Source: Vigna angularis
Lineage: Eukaryota; Streptophyta; Magnoliopsida; Fabales; Fabaceae
Length of the DNA: 64,000 bases
Direction of reading: 5' to 3'
NCBI RefSeq assembly: GCF_016808095.1
Contig: NC_068973.1
Location: 16,240,501 to 16,304,500 of the forward strand
This document shows positions 1-13,052 of the stretch, in pieces. Position 1 is the first letter of the stretch, and the number at the start of each line of letters is the position of its first letter. A program made the position numbers and the translations under genes. Below the pieces are notes generated by a model, which did not search any database, was not told where the DNA came from, and worked only from the letters and a program-made list of their open reading frames with translations.

Positions 1-210
1 TTATACTTTGATTTTCTGACTAAGTCTATAATTGAACATTCATAAGTCCATATTAAGTTTATGACTAAGGATATAATTGTTATGAAAGGATATGTATAGA
101 AGTAATATTTTGATTTGATAAGATAGTGAATTAGAATTATTAATATCTCGATTGTGACTGACAATTATAAAATGGATTATGGTCCTTATTTGTAGAGTAG
201 GTAACGTTAT
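1..210. other. AT-rich flank of the CACTA element
   Basis: No gene or repeat is recognisable. It is the DNA next to the left terminus of the CACTA element; its last bases are GTTAT. Confidence 0.6.
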
Positions 211-241
211 CACTAGTGCAAAATAGACTGTTTATAGCGAC
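211..241 (+). repeat. Left terminal inverted repeat of the CACTA element
   Basis: Begins CACTAGTGCAAAATAGACTG and pairs with the terminal 34 bases at 7797-7830. Confidence 0.8.
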
Positions 242-244
242 ATT

Positions 245-560
245 TTATACTGGTTGAAATTCATCAGGTATAGAAAATGATGCGAAGACAGTACCATAAA
301 TATGATAAGTTTTTCTATATTGATTGGACCCAAAACCTCTATAGAAAGTGGTGTAGTGGAAAAATTGTAATAAATTACAATGATTTTCTTTATTGCTTGC
401 ACTTAAAACTGATATAGAAAGTGACGCAATGGAAAAACTGTAAGAGATTACAAAGTTTTTTATACTGGTTGCACTCATAACTAGTATAGAAAGCCATTTT
501 TCTATACCAATTAGACCTAGTATAGAAAGTGGCGAGTGACAAAAATGTATTAATGGAGGA
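245..560. repeat. CACTA subterminal repeats
   Basis: The motif TATAGAAAG(T/C) recurs four times near 341, 412, 485 and 516, with interleaved inverted versions (TTTCTATACC, TATACTGGTTG). The same motif recurs at 6180-6300 and 6920-7800. Such arrays are known binding regions for the second CACTA protein (TNPA-like). Confidence 0.7.
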
Positions 561-1624
561 CACTTTCCATATTAAGCGGTATATAATGTTTATTATCCAT
601 CTCCTTCTTCCTTTCGCGCTTCACTATTATGAAATCTTTATGCTTTCACTATGCTTCTTCTTTCTTGTCCAGTTCATTGAATGTTGGTTATCCCGTTTGT
701 CATTTCTTGTTGTTCTTCTTTGCCGTGGACGTGTTCCCATGTTCCCTGGTCGTTGGTTGCCATCATTGTGGTGAGTCAAGCTCTCGTGCATTCCCTCCTT
801 CCTTCATCGTTGGTGGTGCTGCAATGCGTCATTGATGGTTGTAAGGGTGTCATAGTGTGGTGGGTCACACTCCTTTCGTTGCATTGAAGCTATCGTGGAG
901 TAGCAGGTCACACTCTTTCTGTCACGTTTTTGTTTCCCTATTGCTAGTGGTGTTTAGGGTTTTGTTTTCGTTACAAGTAACTTTCGATCAATACTTACTT
1001 GTTTAACTATTGAAGATATTGAGTTTGTTGATATTTACTATTAGATTTCATTTCTTGTGAGGAAAATTTAATATTGTTAGGTTCTCCATTTCTCGGAGCT
1101 TTACGTGTCTATGTTATTGCATTCCATTGGTGTCATTATCCTTCTGTGTTAGAACTAATGAGAAAATAGTGAGGCATGTGTGATCAATGGGTTTAGAGTT
1201 TAGGGTTTAGGCTGAGTAAGACACCAATTTGTTTTACCATTTTGTTTGGAAGCTGCCAAACTTTTCACTATAACCAAAAATATGAAAATTTAATTTCCAT
1301 GTATAATAATAAAATCAATTTGTATCTCATTTTTTTATGTTGAATCCAATGCCAAAGGTGATGGATTTTTAGTGGTGATGAAAATCACCAAATAAATTCT
1401 AGGAAGAAAAATGGACATCGATAGGAGTTCTAATTAGTAGGATTGTTTAGGAATGAGATATTAGTCTCTTAGATACTTTAAAGTGAAACGCATAGAACTA
1501 GATCCATTGATTAATTGTTTATGTTGTGGTTTAGTTGTAAGGCTGAGTTCACATATTGGATTGCATGTTTAACTATTTCTTAGGTCCACCTAAAAGGTGT
1601 TGGTTTTTACAAATAACAACATAT

Positions 1625-3850
1625 CAAAGTTGGATAAATTTGATACGCACAACAAATGAATATGAGAGAAGAGTAGAACAATTTCTTGAATTTACAAAGA
1701 TGAATGTTCCAAACAATAACAAAAGATTCTAGTGTTCGTGTATTAATTGTTTGAATGAGAGAAAACTACCAACTAAAGTTATTCGAGAGCATGTTATTTT
1801 TGATGGATTCTTAAATATCTACACAAAATGAACATGACATGGTGAATTAATACACATGTCATGTGTAACTGAGTCTCAAGTAGAAGCAAAAGAAGTTGAT
1901 TTAGAGATGGGTGGTCGATTAGATGACATGATACATGATGTTAAACATGATTCCTTCCAACGTGCTCATGTGTATGACAACTTATACAGTGACATAGAAA
2001 AACCTTTGTATTAAAATTGTTAAATGTGGAGGCAAGAAATGGGTGGATTGATAAAAGTTTCATATAATTGTTGGAGTTGTTGAGTGACATGCTTCCTAAA
2101 GATAACACATTGTCAACATGCAATTATGATGTGAAGAAGCTATTGTGTCCCATGGTATATAATATAAAAAATTCATGCATGCCCAAACGGTTATCTTGTA
2201 TAAGAGCGAGTTTGTCAAGTTACATCAATGTCCACAATTTTGGGTGTCACGATACAAACAAAAATAGAGTGAGTTTGAATGTGATAGTAAGAGTCCTCCT
2301 ACAAAAGTCTTGTGGTATTTTTCTCTTGTTCCATAGTTGAAACGCTTATTTAGAAACCCAAATTATGCAAAACTCATGAGATGGCATGCAGATGGACGTA
2401 TAAAAGATGAGAATTTCAAGCATCCGATAGATGGTTTGCAATGGAAGAATATTCTCCCATGTTCCCTAATTTCTCTAATGAACATTAGGTTTGGACTTGC
2501 TACAAATGGAATGAATCCATATGGGAACTTAAGCTGTAAACATAGCTTGTGGCATGTGATGTTAGTGATTTACAATTTACCTCAGTGGTCGTTCATGAAA
2601 TGTAAATATGTGATGTTATCCTTGATGATCTCAGGTCCAAGACAACTTGGAACGACATTGATGTTTATTTAGTCACATTAGTTGAACATCTGAATATGCT
2701 GTGGGAGGAATTTAATGGTTACATCGGTGATTCCTTTAATTTGCATGCCGTGTTTTTTTGTACAATCAACGACTTTTAAACTTTTGGTAAGGGTCACAAA
2801 GCATGCCCTATATGTGAAGAAGAGACATGTCAACTACAACATGGAAGGAAAAAAGTATACCTTGGACATCAAAGGTTTCTTAGTACAAACCATTCATATC
2901 GTAAGTTAAAGAAATCATTTAACGGATATCAAGAAAATGAATTAGCTCCAATGACTTTAAGTGGATCACAAGTATATGAGTGTGTACAGGACATTGGGGT
3001 TGTTTTTGGAAAGATGAAAAAAAAAGGCACTTCAAGCAACATGTGTAAGAAAATGTTAATTTTCTTTATTTGCCATATTGGAGGGTGCTTGATGTTAGAT
3101 ATTATTTACATATTATGTATGTAGAGAAAAATGTATGTGATAGGATTATCGGAACACTGCTCAATATTCAAGACAAGATGAAAGATGGTGTCAATGCTCG
3201 CTTGAAGCTGCTTGAAATTGGTATAAGGAAAAACTAGCTCCAATATGACATGGTAAGCTAACATACTTGCCTTCAACATGTCACACATTGTGTAAATAAG
3301 AGAAGAGAATTTTGTGAGTTCTTACAAGGTGCGAAAGTTTCACTGGGTTACTCTTCCAATTTTAAACGAGTTATATCTATGAAAGATAAAACATTACTTG
3401 GGTTAAAATCTTAGGATTGTCATGTATTGATGCAACAACTTCTAGTAGAGACTATTCGAGACATATTGCCTAAGAATGTTAGATACATATTAACAAGATT
3501 GTGCTTCTTTTTCAATGCAATATGTACTAAAGTTAATAACATTCAGAAATTGGATCAACTAGAAAATGAGACTGTGGTCATATTGTGTGAGTTGGAGATG
3601 TACTTTTCTCCATCATTCTTTGATATTATGATGCACCTGATTATTCATCTAGTAAGAGAAGTTAGAATTTGTGGTCATCTAGTAAGAGAAATTATAATTT
3701 GTGGTCTAGTATTCTTACGATGGATGTATCCTATTAAGTGATATATGAAGACATTAAAAGTCTATGTAAATAATCAATATCATCCTGAAGCATCAATCGT
3801 TGAAAGATATACTCTTGAGAAAACTATAACCTTTCACATTGTCATCATAG
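1625..3850 (+). pseudogene. TNP2-type CACTA transposase, degenerate
   Basis: Decayed transposase of the CACTA element. Three family regions appear in order, in shifting frames. (1) At 1630-1860 is the transposase-associated N-terminal domain: a WINLIRTTNEY start, then a Cys-rich CSCINCLNERKLPTKVI stretch and HVIFDGFLNIYT, with in-frame stops. (2) At 2068-2900 is the TNP2 catalytic region, best in the 111-residue stretch at 2337-2672, with the hallmarks RLFRNPNYAKLMRWHADGR, FGLATNGMNPYGN and YNLPQWSFMK. (3) At 3427-3850 is the DUF4218-like domain with LPKNVRYILTRLCFFFN, ELEMYFSPSFFDIMMHL and MKTLKVYVNNQYHPEASI. Frameshifts and stops separate the pieces, so no functional protein is expected. 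Family membership rests on several independent motifs in the correct order. Confidence 0.88.
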
Positions 3851-6300
3851 CCCAACAATATACAAATCTTGAATACTTTGTCACTCTCGTTGTACTCGAT
3901 ACTCTTGTTGTGTTCATTTGTTCTTAAGTGTAAAGTCAATCCTAATTTGAAATAATGTGTCAAGTATTCACTGTCCACTTATCATGTCGTTGTCTTTCAC
4001 CGTTGAAACTAATTACATCAACTCCCACTCACATCTAATAGCTTTAATATGCAATCTGATGAAATCCTCTAACTTAATATATACATAAAATATAAACAAC
4101 TCCATAATATAAAATGTAATCACTACCAACATAGCACATGTATCTATCATAGTAATATCACTCATTACGGATCAATATTAACATCTTTCAATTAGTCCAC
4201 ATCATAAAAATAAGCAATAACATAAGCAATTTCCAAAAAATCAAATTAACTTAAAATCTAAATAAAAATTGTTAAAGGAAACATGTGTATAAAGTTTTAA
4301 TTAATATACTCCATGTGACCTAGTTATCTTTATTCTATCAAAATAGATTGCAGAGTGAATTTAGTTGAGAAATGGTTCAATTGTACCTTCATTGATATTG
4401 GTTATTGGGTAAAATCTCATCCTGCGGGCAAATTCATGGAATTTATTAAACATGTTACTATTCATAGGTTGAAATCAAGTAAGAAATTAATCATTTACTC
4501 TTTAGATTACATTCATTGGGCGAAATCTTATCCGCTTGACGAATTATATAGCGCCATACATTTTTCAAAATCAACGACATACGTACAATTCAAAATAGCT
4601 AATTGTAACCATCTTATCAAGTTTTAAATCTCAATTTAAATTTTATATTACAATATAAATGTATACCAACTCAAGTCATTTACTATTCACTAAAAAAGCA
4701 AGCCGAAACAATAGTAAAATGACTTATTCTCAATTCACTTTTAACAAATTAAAACTTCTAAATAAGTATTAAACTCTTGAAATTCAACTCTACCAAGTGT
4801 CAATTGCATAGTTATTCTCTTATGTTCAAATTATTTCTTCATTTAGTTATTCATTCTCAGTTTGACTACTCAAAACCCAAAACTATTAAAATGTACAATA
4901 TCCAATTACTCTAGAAATTTCAAAACAAAAACTACAACTCTCCAAAACATCAAAAATATAGCTTCTCTGGAATGATCTATGCTACTAAAAACAATTAATC
5001 TCATAAATCAAATTACTTGTTCATTACTTTATATTACCTTATAATTACTTGTTCATTAGACAAAAAAACAATCTTAAAGAAGAAAAGGAGTTGAAAGTAC
5101 ACCTAAAACCTTTAAGAACCCAAGAAAATGTCATCCAAACAATTCATAACACAAATCAAAACTTGAATCGATTGAAGTAATACTTTCTTAACTCACTAAA
5201 AGGAATAGACAAGATTAAAAGTTTTAAATAAAAATATCATTTACTCTAAAACAAAAATTTGACTGATCAAAATTATTTTTTACTCTCCCTGTTCCAACAA
5301 TGAAGTCGGTTAAGGAAAAAAAATAGAAACATTAAATGTAACAAAACTAAAGGAAAAATAAAAGAAAAAATATAAAAACAAAAGAAAAAGAAAAGATTGA
5401 TAAAATAAAAAACTCAAAGTTTTCATAAAAGAATAAAATTAAATATGAAGAAAAGTATAGAAGCTAAAAGATATATCTAAACTTTTATTTATAGTAGTAA
5501 CTAAAGATTGTGCCAGGTAAATTCATTTCTTAGCGTGTAACTAAATTTTTTAATAATTTTATTTGTTTAATTTTTATTTTACTTACTCATGGTGTATGTC
5601 TTTATCGGAACTTTATTTTTTTAATTAATAGAAAAATATGGAAGCGTATTATACTATCCTCTTAAATATCACCCATTAGTTGTCTTGTTTTGGATTGATA
5701 GTGACATTTTTCCCTCTTGTTTGTGTACAACTTTTTTTTTTTCTCTTTTTTGTATGTAAGTTTACTCGGTGAATGCTCTGAGTTGGGACCCAAATTTCCT
5801 GTTCATTTTACACGATTCTTCCTCCTTTTATCCAAAACGATCCAAACAAATTACGTACCACACCAGTGCAGTACAAGAAGCCAACTCGTGATAATCATTT
5901 TCTAATCACTTACTCTAAAACTAACTTGAGTCGTATAACAATAAAATACCAAATAAATCGTATTTAAAGTTTTTATTTTTATTTGCATTTAAAATTTTAT
6001 ATGGTATATATTTGCGAGTCAAAATATATTAATATTGTCAAGTTCAAAATAATTTAATAAATATGATATTCAAGTGTGAACTCAAATATTAGTATCCTAA
6101 CAAAAGATTATGATAATATAAACAAATTCAAGTTATAATAAATTGAATTTAGTTATTATATACGTTAAAATGTTTACAGGTGCATAAAAGTGATTTTATA
6201 TCGGTTAAAAGTAGTTTATTTTTATACTCGATTCTTAGTATAGAAACATAAGTATAGAAAGAAAAATTGACTTTTTATACTGATTAAAGATACAGCTGGT
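3851..6300. other. CACTA interior without recognisable gene
   Basis: AT-rich. It holds a 90-codon open frame at 4355-4627 (+) that I do not recognise and which could be a remnant of the second CACTA gene. Purine-rich, A-rich DNA lies at 5300-5420. No other coding signal is seen. Confidence 0.5.
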
Positions 6301-6513
6301 ACAGAAAGCGAAATGTTCATAATCTGATTCGGAGTTGGTTTAAGTTATTCAAGGTCACAAATTTTCTCAAGATTTTGTTTCCAATTTTTTCTAGATTTTT
6401 CATAGATTTCAAGATGTTGCTGACAGCAACTTTAGATCTCGTCATTGACCACCACCAATCTTCAGCGTCCCACTGTGCCTGGAACAAAACCATTGCGCCT
6501 CCTTCATTGAACC

Positions 6514-7790
6514 CCAAATCAAAACTAGAAACGCATTGTGAGGCTATACCTTAAGAACCTAAATAGCAAATCAACACCCACACTACGAACCAAATTCATA
6601 TCTACACTTTGAACCACTACGTTGTTCAACCTCTCACCATCCACAAAAACTCTAGCGCCACCAAACCGTTAACCACATCTAGCCACTAGGTTCATTCAAT
6701 ACGCAACCACTATTCAAAACTGCAAGCAACCTGTAGTAGAACCACAAGAAATCTAACACAGACATCTAAATCGTACCCTCAAGCAACACCATGTCTTCTT
6801 GCTCACCACCATTCTCGCAATCTACCACATAAACGAATCGTAGTTCGTGCAAGCTCCGCTAGACAAGAATCACAAATTTGGTGGATTAACTCATGGGTTT
6901 GTCTTTATAAAAAAAAAAAAAAACTACTTTCTATTCGAATTATATCTAGTATAGAAATTTTTCATATTTATTACAAAATTCTACCATGTACAAGTTGTAA
7001 TTAGAACCAGTACAAAAAGTTTTTTTATTTATGACAAAAATACCACTACGTCCACTTTCTATATTAGTTATAATTAGAACCAGTATAGAAAATTTTCTTA
7101 TTTACAATTATGTCATCGCATCACTTTTTATACGTGACGAATTATAACCAAATCAAAACTAGAAATACATTGTGAGGCTAACTTAAGAACCTAAATAGAA
7201 AATCAAAACCTGCACTACGAACCAAATTCATGTCTACACTTTGAACAACTACGTTGTTCAACCTCTCACCATCTAGCAGAAACTTTAGCGCCACCACACC
7301 GTTAACCACATCTAGCCACTAGGTTCATTCGACACACAACCATTATTCAATATTGCAAGCAACTTGTAGTAGAACTACAAGAAACCTAACACAGACTTCC
7401 AAATCGCACCCTCGAGCAACACCATGTCTTATTGCGCATCACCATTCTCGCAATCCACCACATAAATGAATCGTAGTTCGTGCAAGCTCCACTAAACAAG
7501 AATCACGAATTTGGTGGATTGACTCATGGGTTTGTCTTTATAAAAGAATTATAAGAAACTACTTTCTATAACAATTATATCTAGTATAGAAATTTTTCAT
7601 ATTTATTACAAAATGCCACCGTGTCCACTTTCTATACAGGTTATAATTAGAACCAGTACAAAAAGTGCTCTTATTTATTACAAAACTACCACTACTTTCT
7701 ATATCGGTTATAATTAGAACAAGTATAGAAAATTTTCTTATTTACAATTATGTCATCGCGTCACTTTTTATACTTAACGAATTATAACTG
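6514..7790. repeat. 634-bp tandem duplication in the CACTA right arm
   Basis: The sequence from 6514 (CCAAATCAAAACTAG) repeats from 7148 with the same order of landmarks: a Cys/His-free CCTCTCACCATC block, the ATAAACGAATCGTAGTTCG/ATAAATGAATCGTAGTTCG block and the subterminal TATAGAAA block. The offset is 634 bp. Scattered substitutions show the duplication is not recent. Confidence 0.85.
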
Positions 7791-7796
7791 GTGTAA

Positions 7797-7830
7797 AAAG
7801 TTGCTATAAAAAATGTTTTTTACATTGGTG
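7797..7830 (-). repeat. Right terminal inverted repeat of the CACTA element
   Basis: On the minus strand it begins CACCAATGTAAAA, then shares TTTATAGC with the left end. The CACTA core is mutated to CACCA. Confidence 0.8.
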
Positions 7831-10800
7831 TTACGAAAGCCTATGAATATTTCTAATCATCGAGGGTAATCTAACTGAACACTCATTCTTTACTCTCATA
7901 CTCACAAAATACTTTTTAGTGACTTGAGCTTCATAGTCTTTATATGTGGACTTCCTCCCTCATAAAAGATCAAAGCGAACACTTGTTCCAGATATCAAGC
8001 TAGTTCACCTCGTATAAACTCGACAAATTTTCGGTAAGAACATATGATGTCCACCATGGACTTAGGTCAAACTTTATCCTACCTCCACGTTTTACATTAC
8101 ATCACTCATATTGTCATGGACATTTTATGGAAAAAATTTTGCAATATCTTGGAAGAGTTTTATCTTGACACTCAATCTCTTTTTTACATTAATATTTTGT
8201 TATGATATAATATATATTAAAATTATCATTTTTTTAAATATCTTTCAAAAGTAAGTTAAAATTGAATGACAATGTTTTCTTTTCATGTCATCTATGTATA
8301 GTTTAACCTGAGATGATGAGGTTCCTTGGTAAAAAGAGAAATCTTCTAAAAGTCAACATACTTTATCAATCAAAATGAGTGCATTAAAAAAAGAAAAGTG
8401 AGTTAACCCATATATAGTCTCTTTATATTATTATTGTGAATTGTGCAATTATAGAAGGCAACATTGATTAATAATAATTTAGGCATCATTTAAACATTAA
8501 ATTATTATTATATAGTCTAACTGCATTCTAGCTAACGAAAGAAAAGAACTTATAGAAATGAAGGAAAATTCTAACATGATCTCATACAAATGAGAGAGAG
8601 AAATATGGAGATTGGTGCAATTTTATGAAATTTTAGATGGCTAAATGATATTAGACCTATTCCTAATAGACATTAATTGTCAATTAACGTTGATCTTAGG
8701 ACTAACAAACATTAAATAACATCAGACTTAGAATAGTCCAACATTATTTAATGTTTGTTGACTTTAGGAGAGATCTTAAATTGACAATTAACAATTAGAT
8801 TTTGTTATTGGGAGTTAGTTGAAAATCTTTTTTTGTGTTAATGTTTAAATCATAATTTTTTTTGTTTATATTGATGAACATTTGATTTTATCCTTTGTAC
8901 CTTATTGTTCTCCATCTACTGATTCAAACACAGTTATAGTGAGTCCCAAGTGACCTCTACATATCAAGGAATCAAAAATTAATCTTGATTATTAAAAGCA
9001 ATTCAAGTGCAAGTCAATAATATGAGTAATGTTTTTTAGTTTCGATTTCTGCTTTGTTGTATAATGCAACTCAACGTATGATTTTTTATTCTGCACCTTC
9101 CACAAATTTTAAAATGATGTTTTAAATTCATTCTCAAGCTTTTAAACATGTTACATTAGATGGATTATAGTTAGAACTTGATTTATGAAAATATCAAAAG
9201 TTAGGTAAGTTTGGGATTTATCCCCTTGTGTTTTTTTTTTTTGAGTTTTGATTTTTGATTTCGACTATTTTTAGCTAAAGTTCAACTTATTTTTTGTATT
9301 CATATAATGCTTAGAAACATGCTTGCATGTTCATTTAGTGTTTAGAATTTCATTTTAGAGTTTGTATAGTTTGACAGTTAATTTTGTTATTTAGTTCCTA
9401 GAGTAAGTTAGAATTAAGGAATTTTTTTATTCTAGTTGTGTTTTCATGCAATTATTTGTTTCATTAGTTAATTATGTGTGAATCTGCATTGCATCAATTT
9501 TCCATTTTGCATCATAAAACAGTAATTCAAAAGTGCTGTGAAAGTTGATAAGCACCAATGCAACACAAGTTCTGCCAGAACTGATATTGATCTATAATTT
9601 TGGGTAAGTCAAGTCGTTTTCTAGTCTTGCATGCATAACAAAATGCATTATAGATAGGTAGATGTATTTCATGTATTTCCATTGTAAAAACCATAGTTTA
9701 GTTAGTTGTGACATTTTATCAAATACTTGGTAGAAATTAGGTTTTCGTTGCATTTATCTCTGCATTGTTTTAGTAATTTCAAAGTTTAAAACATGTTCGT
9801 TGCCACTTATTAATAGAATTCATACATTCATATTATCTCATTTACATGCATTCAATTCATTTTTGGAATCAAATCATCATGTTCATATTAGAGTTCATGC
9901 ATTTTACTTATAGACTCAGTTTTTAAGTTCATGCATCATATTGTTTTTGCACATTTTAGGATTGTTTTTAGTTTAATTGTCTTTCATATATTTCTTGGTT
10001 GAGCATTCCACTACATTACAGGGAAAAATTAAGATTTTGTTAATTTCTAAGGGACTAGAGAGTCTAACACATGTTTGGACTTTATTACTTCTTTCCAACT
10101 TACCAGATTTCATATTTTATTAGTTCTATATCCATAAACTACAACATAGACTTACATTATATGTATTAGAGAATACCATTTGGAATCTAAAAAGGCGTAT
10201 ATGGTAATGGAAGCCAAAATTGAGTTTTATAGGGCAAATATAACCTACCTTTTTTAAAACCCCCATTCTAATTTTCACTTACATATTTTCAATCATGTTG
10301 TTGAGTGTTGATTCAATGTTATTTGCGATGAATTTCCAAAAATTGTTCAAAGGTTTTAATCTTTTCAAGAAGGAATTTCTTTGAGCATGTAAGTACTGAT
10401 ATTTGAAGGTTAATTTTTAAACAAGGCCATCTAAAGTGACTGAAATTAAAATGTCCCTTAATATATAAAGGTCTTTCTAAATATGACAATAGGCTACCAG
10501 TCTCGTTTCATAAAATGGTGATTTATTGGCAAAATTAGTTTCTTCATATAAATGACAAATAAGTTACAAGAAATAAGATCCTTTGTCTTAACCCCACGAA
10601 AGACATAAATTGAACTCATTCCAAACAATAAATAGACTTGCCTCACGAGAAAATCTTACATAATTAAATTCAACATTCTACAAATAAGGAGAGATAAGAT
10701 TTCATTGTCTTAGACCATATGAAAGAAGGAAATTCTTAAGTTGGGACATATTCCAAAAAATCAATATACTAATTTACATTACACTTAAACTTATTTAAAA

Positions 10801-12902
10801 AAACTACTAGAATATGTTATTTTAATAGTTTTTACAATCAATAACTTTTAAAATATTTATTATTTGACAATTTTCAACAAATTTTTAATTAGACTAAGTT
10901 TTCTGATATTTCAAGTAAGATTCTTTTTTAATAAAATATTTAACTCAATTAGTAAATAATTAAATATAAAGTAAGATACTAAAAGTGATTTTTTTAAAAA
11001 ATATACTTGATATTTATTTAATTTATTTAAATGACTTATAGATGATTTTTTGTGTTGCGCAAACATCACCAAAGAAATCTAAGTTTCCTTCTTAACTAAT
11101 TTAATATAAAAGTTAATCAAGGTCAGTCTAATAAACACTATCACATACATTTACTAATTGAATGCAAAATATCATATTTTGGAGGTTGTAGTGAAAATAG
11201 AAAATGGTAATCGATTAAACAACACTAAAACTAGAAAAATGAAAATACAAGATTGAAATGTAAAGTGTAGTAGAAATTAAATGAAATGTATGATCAAACT
11301 AAAGAATAAAAGCATATATCAAAAGAAAAGCATCAACAAAATAGAAGTGTTCCAACCAAGTGCTTAAAAATATGAAGAAAGTAGTGAATGCATTATAAAA
11401 CAGTGCATAATCGAGAGGTGGAATAGTAGTTTGGACAATTAGAGATTAACATTAAATTAAAGTTCATTGTGCAAAATTAAAATTAGGTCGAAGGAGAATA
11501 AAATAAAAGAAAAGGAACAATGAAAATAAGAGCTTAAAACACATCAAATTAAAAACAAACCATCGAAAACAAGTCTACAACATTATTAAACTGGAAAATG
11601 AAAATAATAGTACCAAATGTCTCCTCCTTTCAACACTTAGAAAAAAAATTAAAGTTTGGTTCTCGACTTCCCTCCCCCTGTTGTATTCTCCAAATATATA
11701 TATATAAAATTTGTTTCTCGTGACTATTATCCCTCGTCTCAAATTTAGAATTTTCTTTGACGAAAATAAAATAAAATGCAAAAAGTTGTCATAACAAAAT
11801 TGGTTTCTGGTTTTTCTACTAATGTGGTAATGCATAATCTTCGGTTAACTCCATATGGGTACTTGTAGTGAAAGTTATAAGTGAAAATATTTCTCTAGGA
11901 CAAACTTTTTTTTTGTTGGTCGAGCTTCTCCTCTATTAGCTAAGTTCTCTCGACTGGCGAGATTAGATGACACGAAACAACATGACTTAAAATTTGCACC
12001 TTCAAGTATTTGATTTGTAGCTTCTAAATTATTTCTTTATATAAACCTCTCCCCTTATCCTTCTCGAATTACATCTAAGTTTTCATCAATACAGCTTTTA
12101 GGATTAACTCAAAAGCTTAGCAATACGACATAATAAGTAGAAATTCTTGTAGACCAACAACTCAACAACATAATAATACGATAATCTGATCTCAACAGCT
12201 TAACAACATGACACCTTAATTTAGGAGCTTAGTAACACGTACTCCACAACACATGAAAATTCTAAAACTTCCTAATATACATAAATCTAAGTTAAAATTA
12301 AAAGATAAAGAAAAAAAAGTATAAAAGAGTGTAATAAGCTTTAATATAATATAAAAGTATAAAAATTGATCTATCTAACGTATATATTTAAAGAAATAAA
12401 AACACGTGAAGTGATAAGTATTTCAAAACAAAATGAATAATTAAAAAACCCATCAATTATCATCTCTAAAATATTACTCTTTCTCGTAGATATGTACTAA
12501 ATTAAACATATTATATAATAATTCCTCAAATATTAAAAATGATTCTAAATATAATTAACTCTTTTAGCTTAATAAAATATTTAAATATAAAATTAAATTA
12601 GTGACGTTTGAAATACTTTAAAATCTATTTATATATCACTCTATACAAAATTGATGGTGTACTAGAGTAATTAATGTTTAAAATTCTTAGAGCGTGTTAT
12701 TATTTTTAAGGGTTCCCAACAAACAAAAAGCATCATAATCTTTCCTATTTATGATAATTGGAGTGCCATTTATTACTATGACTAATGTGAAAGAGAAAAC
12801 AAATTGATGACATTAGACCAGTCAAATGTACTGCCTCTGCTGCATGAGAAAGAGTTACTTACTGCTTTTAAAGATTTCTAACATTTTATGTCCTCAGATC
12901 TG
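7831..12902. other. AT-rich intergenic spacer
   Basis: About 5 kb with no gene recognised on either strand, apart from the foldback at 8661-8814. The part nearest the bHLH gene is its upstream region and contains a CACGTG G-box at 12403-12408, about 500 bp ahead of the TATA box. Open frames here, such as 11575-11835 (-), are unrecognised and AT-skewed. Confidence 0.5.
8661..8814. repeat. Foldback (inverted repeat) about 154 bp
   Basis: The arm 8661-8719 pairs with 8745-8814 around a 25-base loop. Paired blocks include ACAAACATTAAATAA/TTATTTAATGTTTGT and TTGTCAATT/AATTGACAA, with a few indels. It could be a small MITE or a solo hairpin; no target duplication was identified. Confidence 0.65.
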
Positions 12903-12910
12903 TATATATA
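12903..12910 (+). promoter_or_regulatory. TATA box of the bHLH gene
   Basis: TATATATA lies about 143 bp upstream of the start codon, followed by a pyrimidine-rich leader with a short CT repeat at 13031-13046, typical of plant 5' leaders. A start of transcription near 12935 is inferred. Confidence 0.6.
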
Positions 12911-13052
12911 GAGACCACACACCCTTTTAGTTTTGTCACAGACCATCCTTTCCTGACTCCTCCACACCACTGCATCCCTTTCTTTCATCATTTTCGTTCT
13001 TCATAACTTCCATTTCCAACCCAAAGAAACACACTCTCTCTCTCTTTCCCAC

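Larger units (their letters stand above)
211..7830 (+). mobile_element. CACTA (En/Spm) DNA transposon, decayed
   Basis: A 7.6-kb class II element. The left end begins CACTAGTGCAAAATAG and the right end, read on the minus strand, begins CACCAATGTAAAAAAC; the two ends align over about 30 bases with roughly eight mismatches, including a shared TTTATAGC block. Inside lie dense subterminal repeats (TATAGAAAG/GTATAGAAA motifs) at both ends and a decayed TNP2 transposase on the plus strand. The right terminus reads CACCA instead of CACTA, and no clean 3-bp target duplication is seen: TAT precedes and TTA follows, although TTA occurs one base further left. The element is therefore old and probably immobile. 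The pairing of the ends is seen directly; the family follows from the CACTA terminus plus TNP2. Confidence 0.85.
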
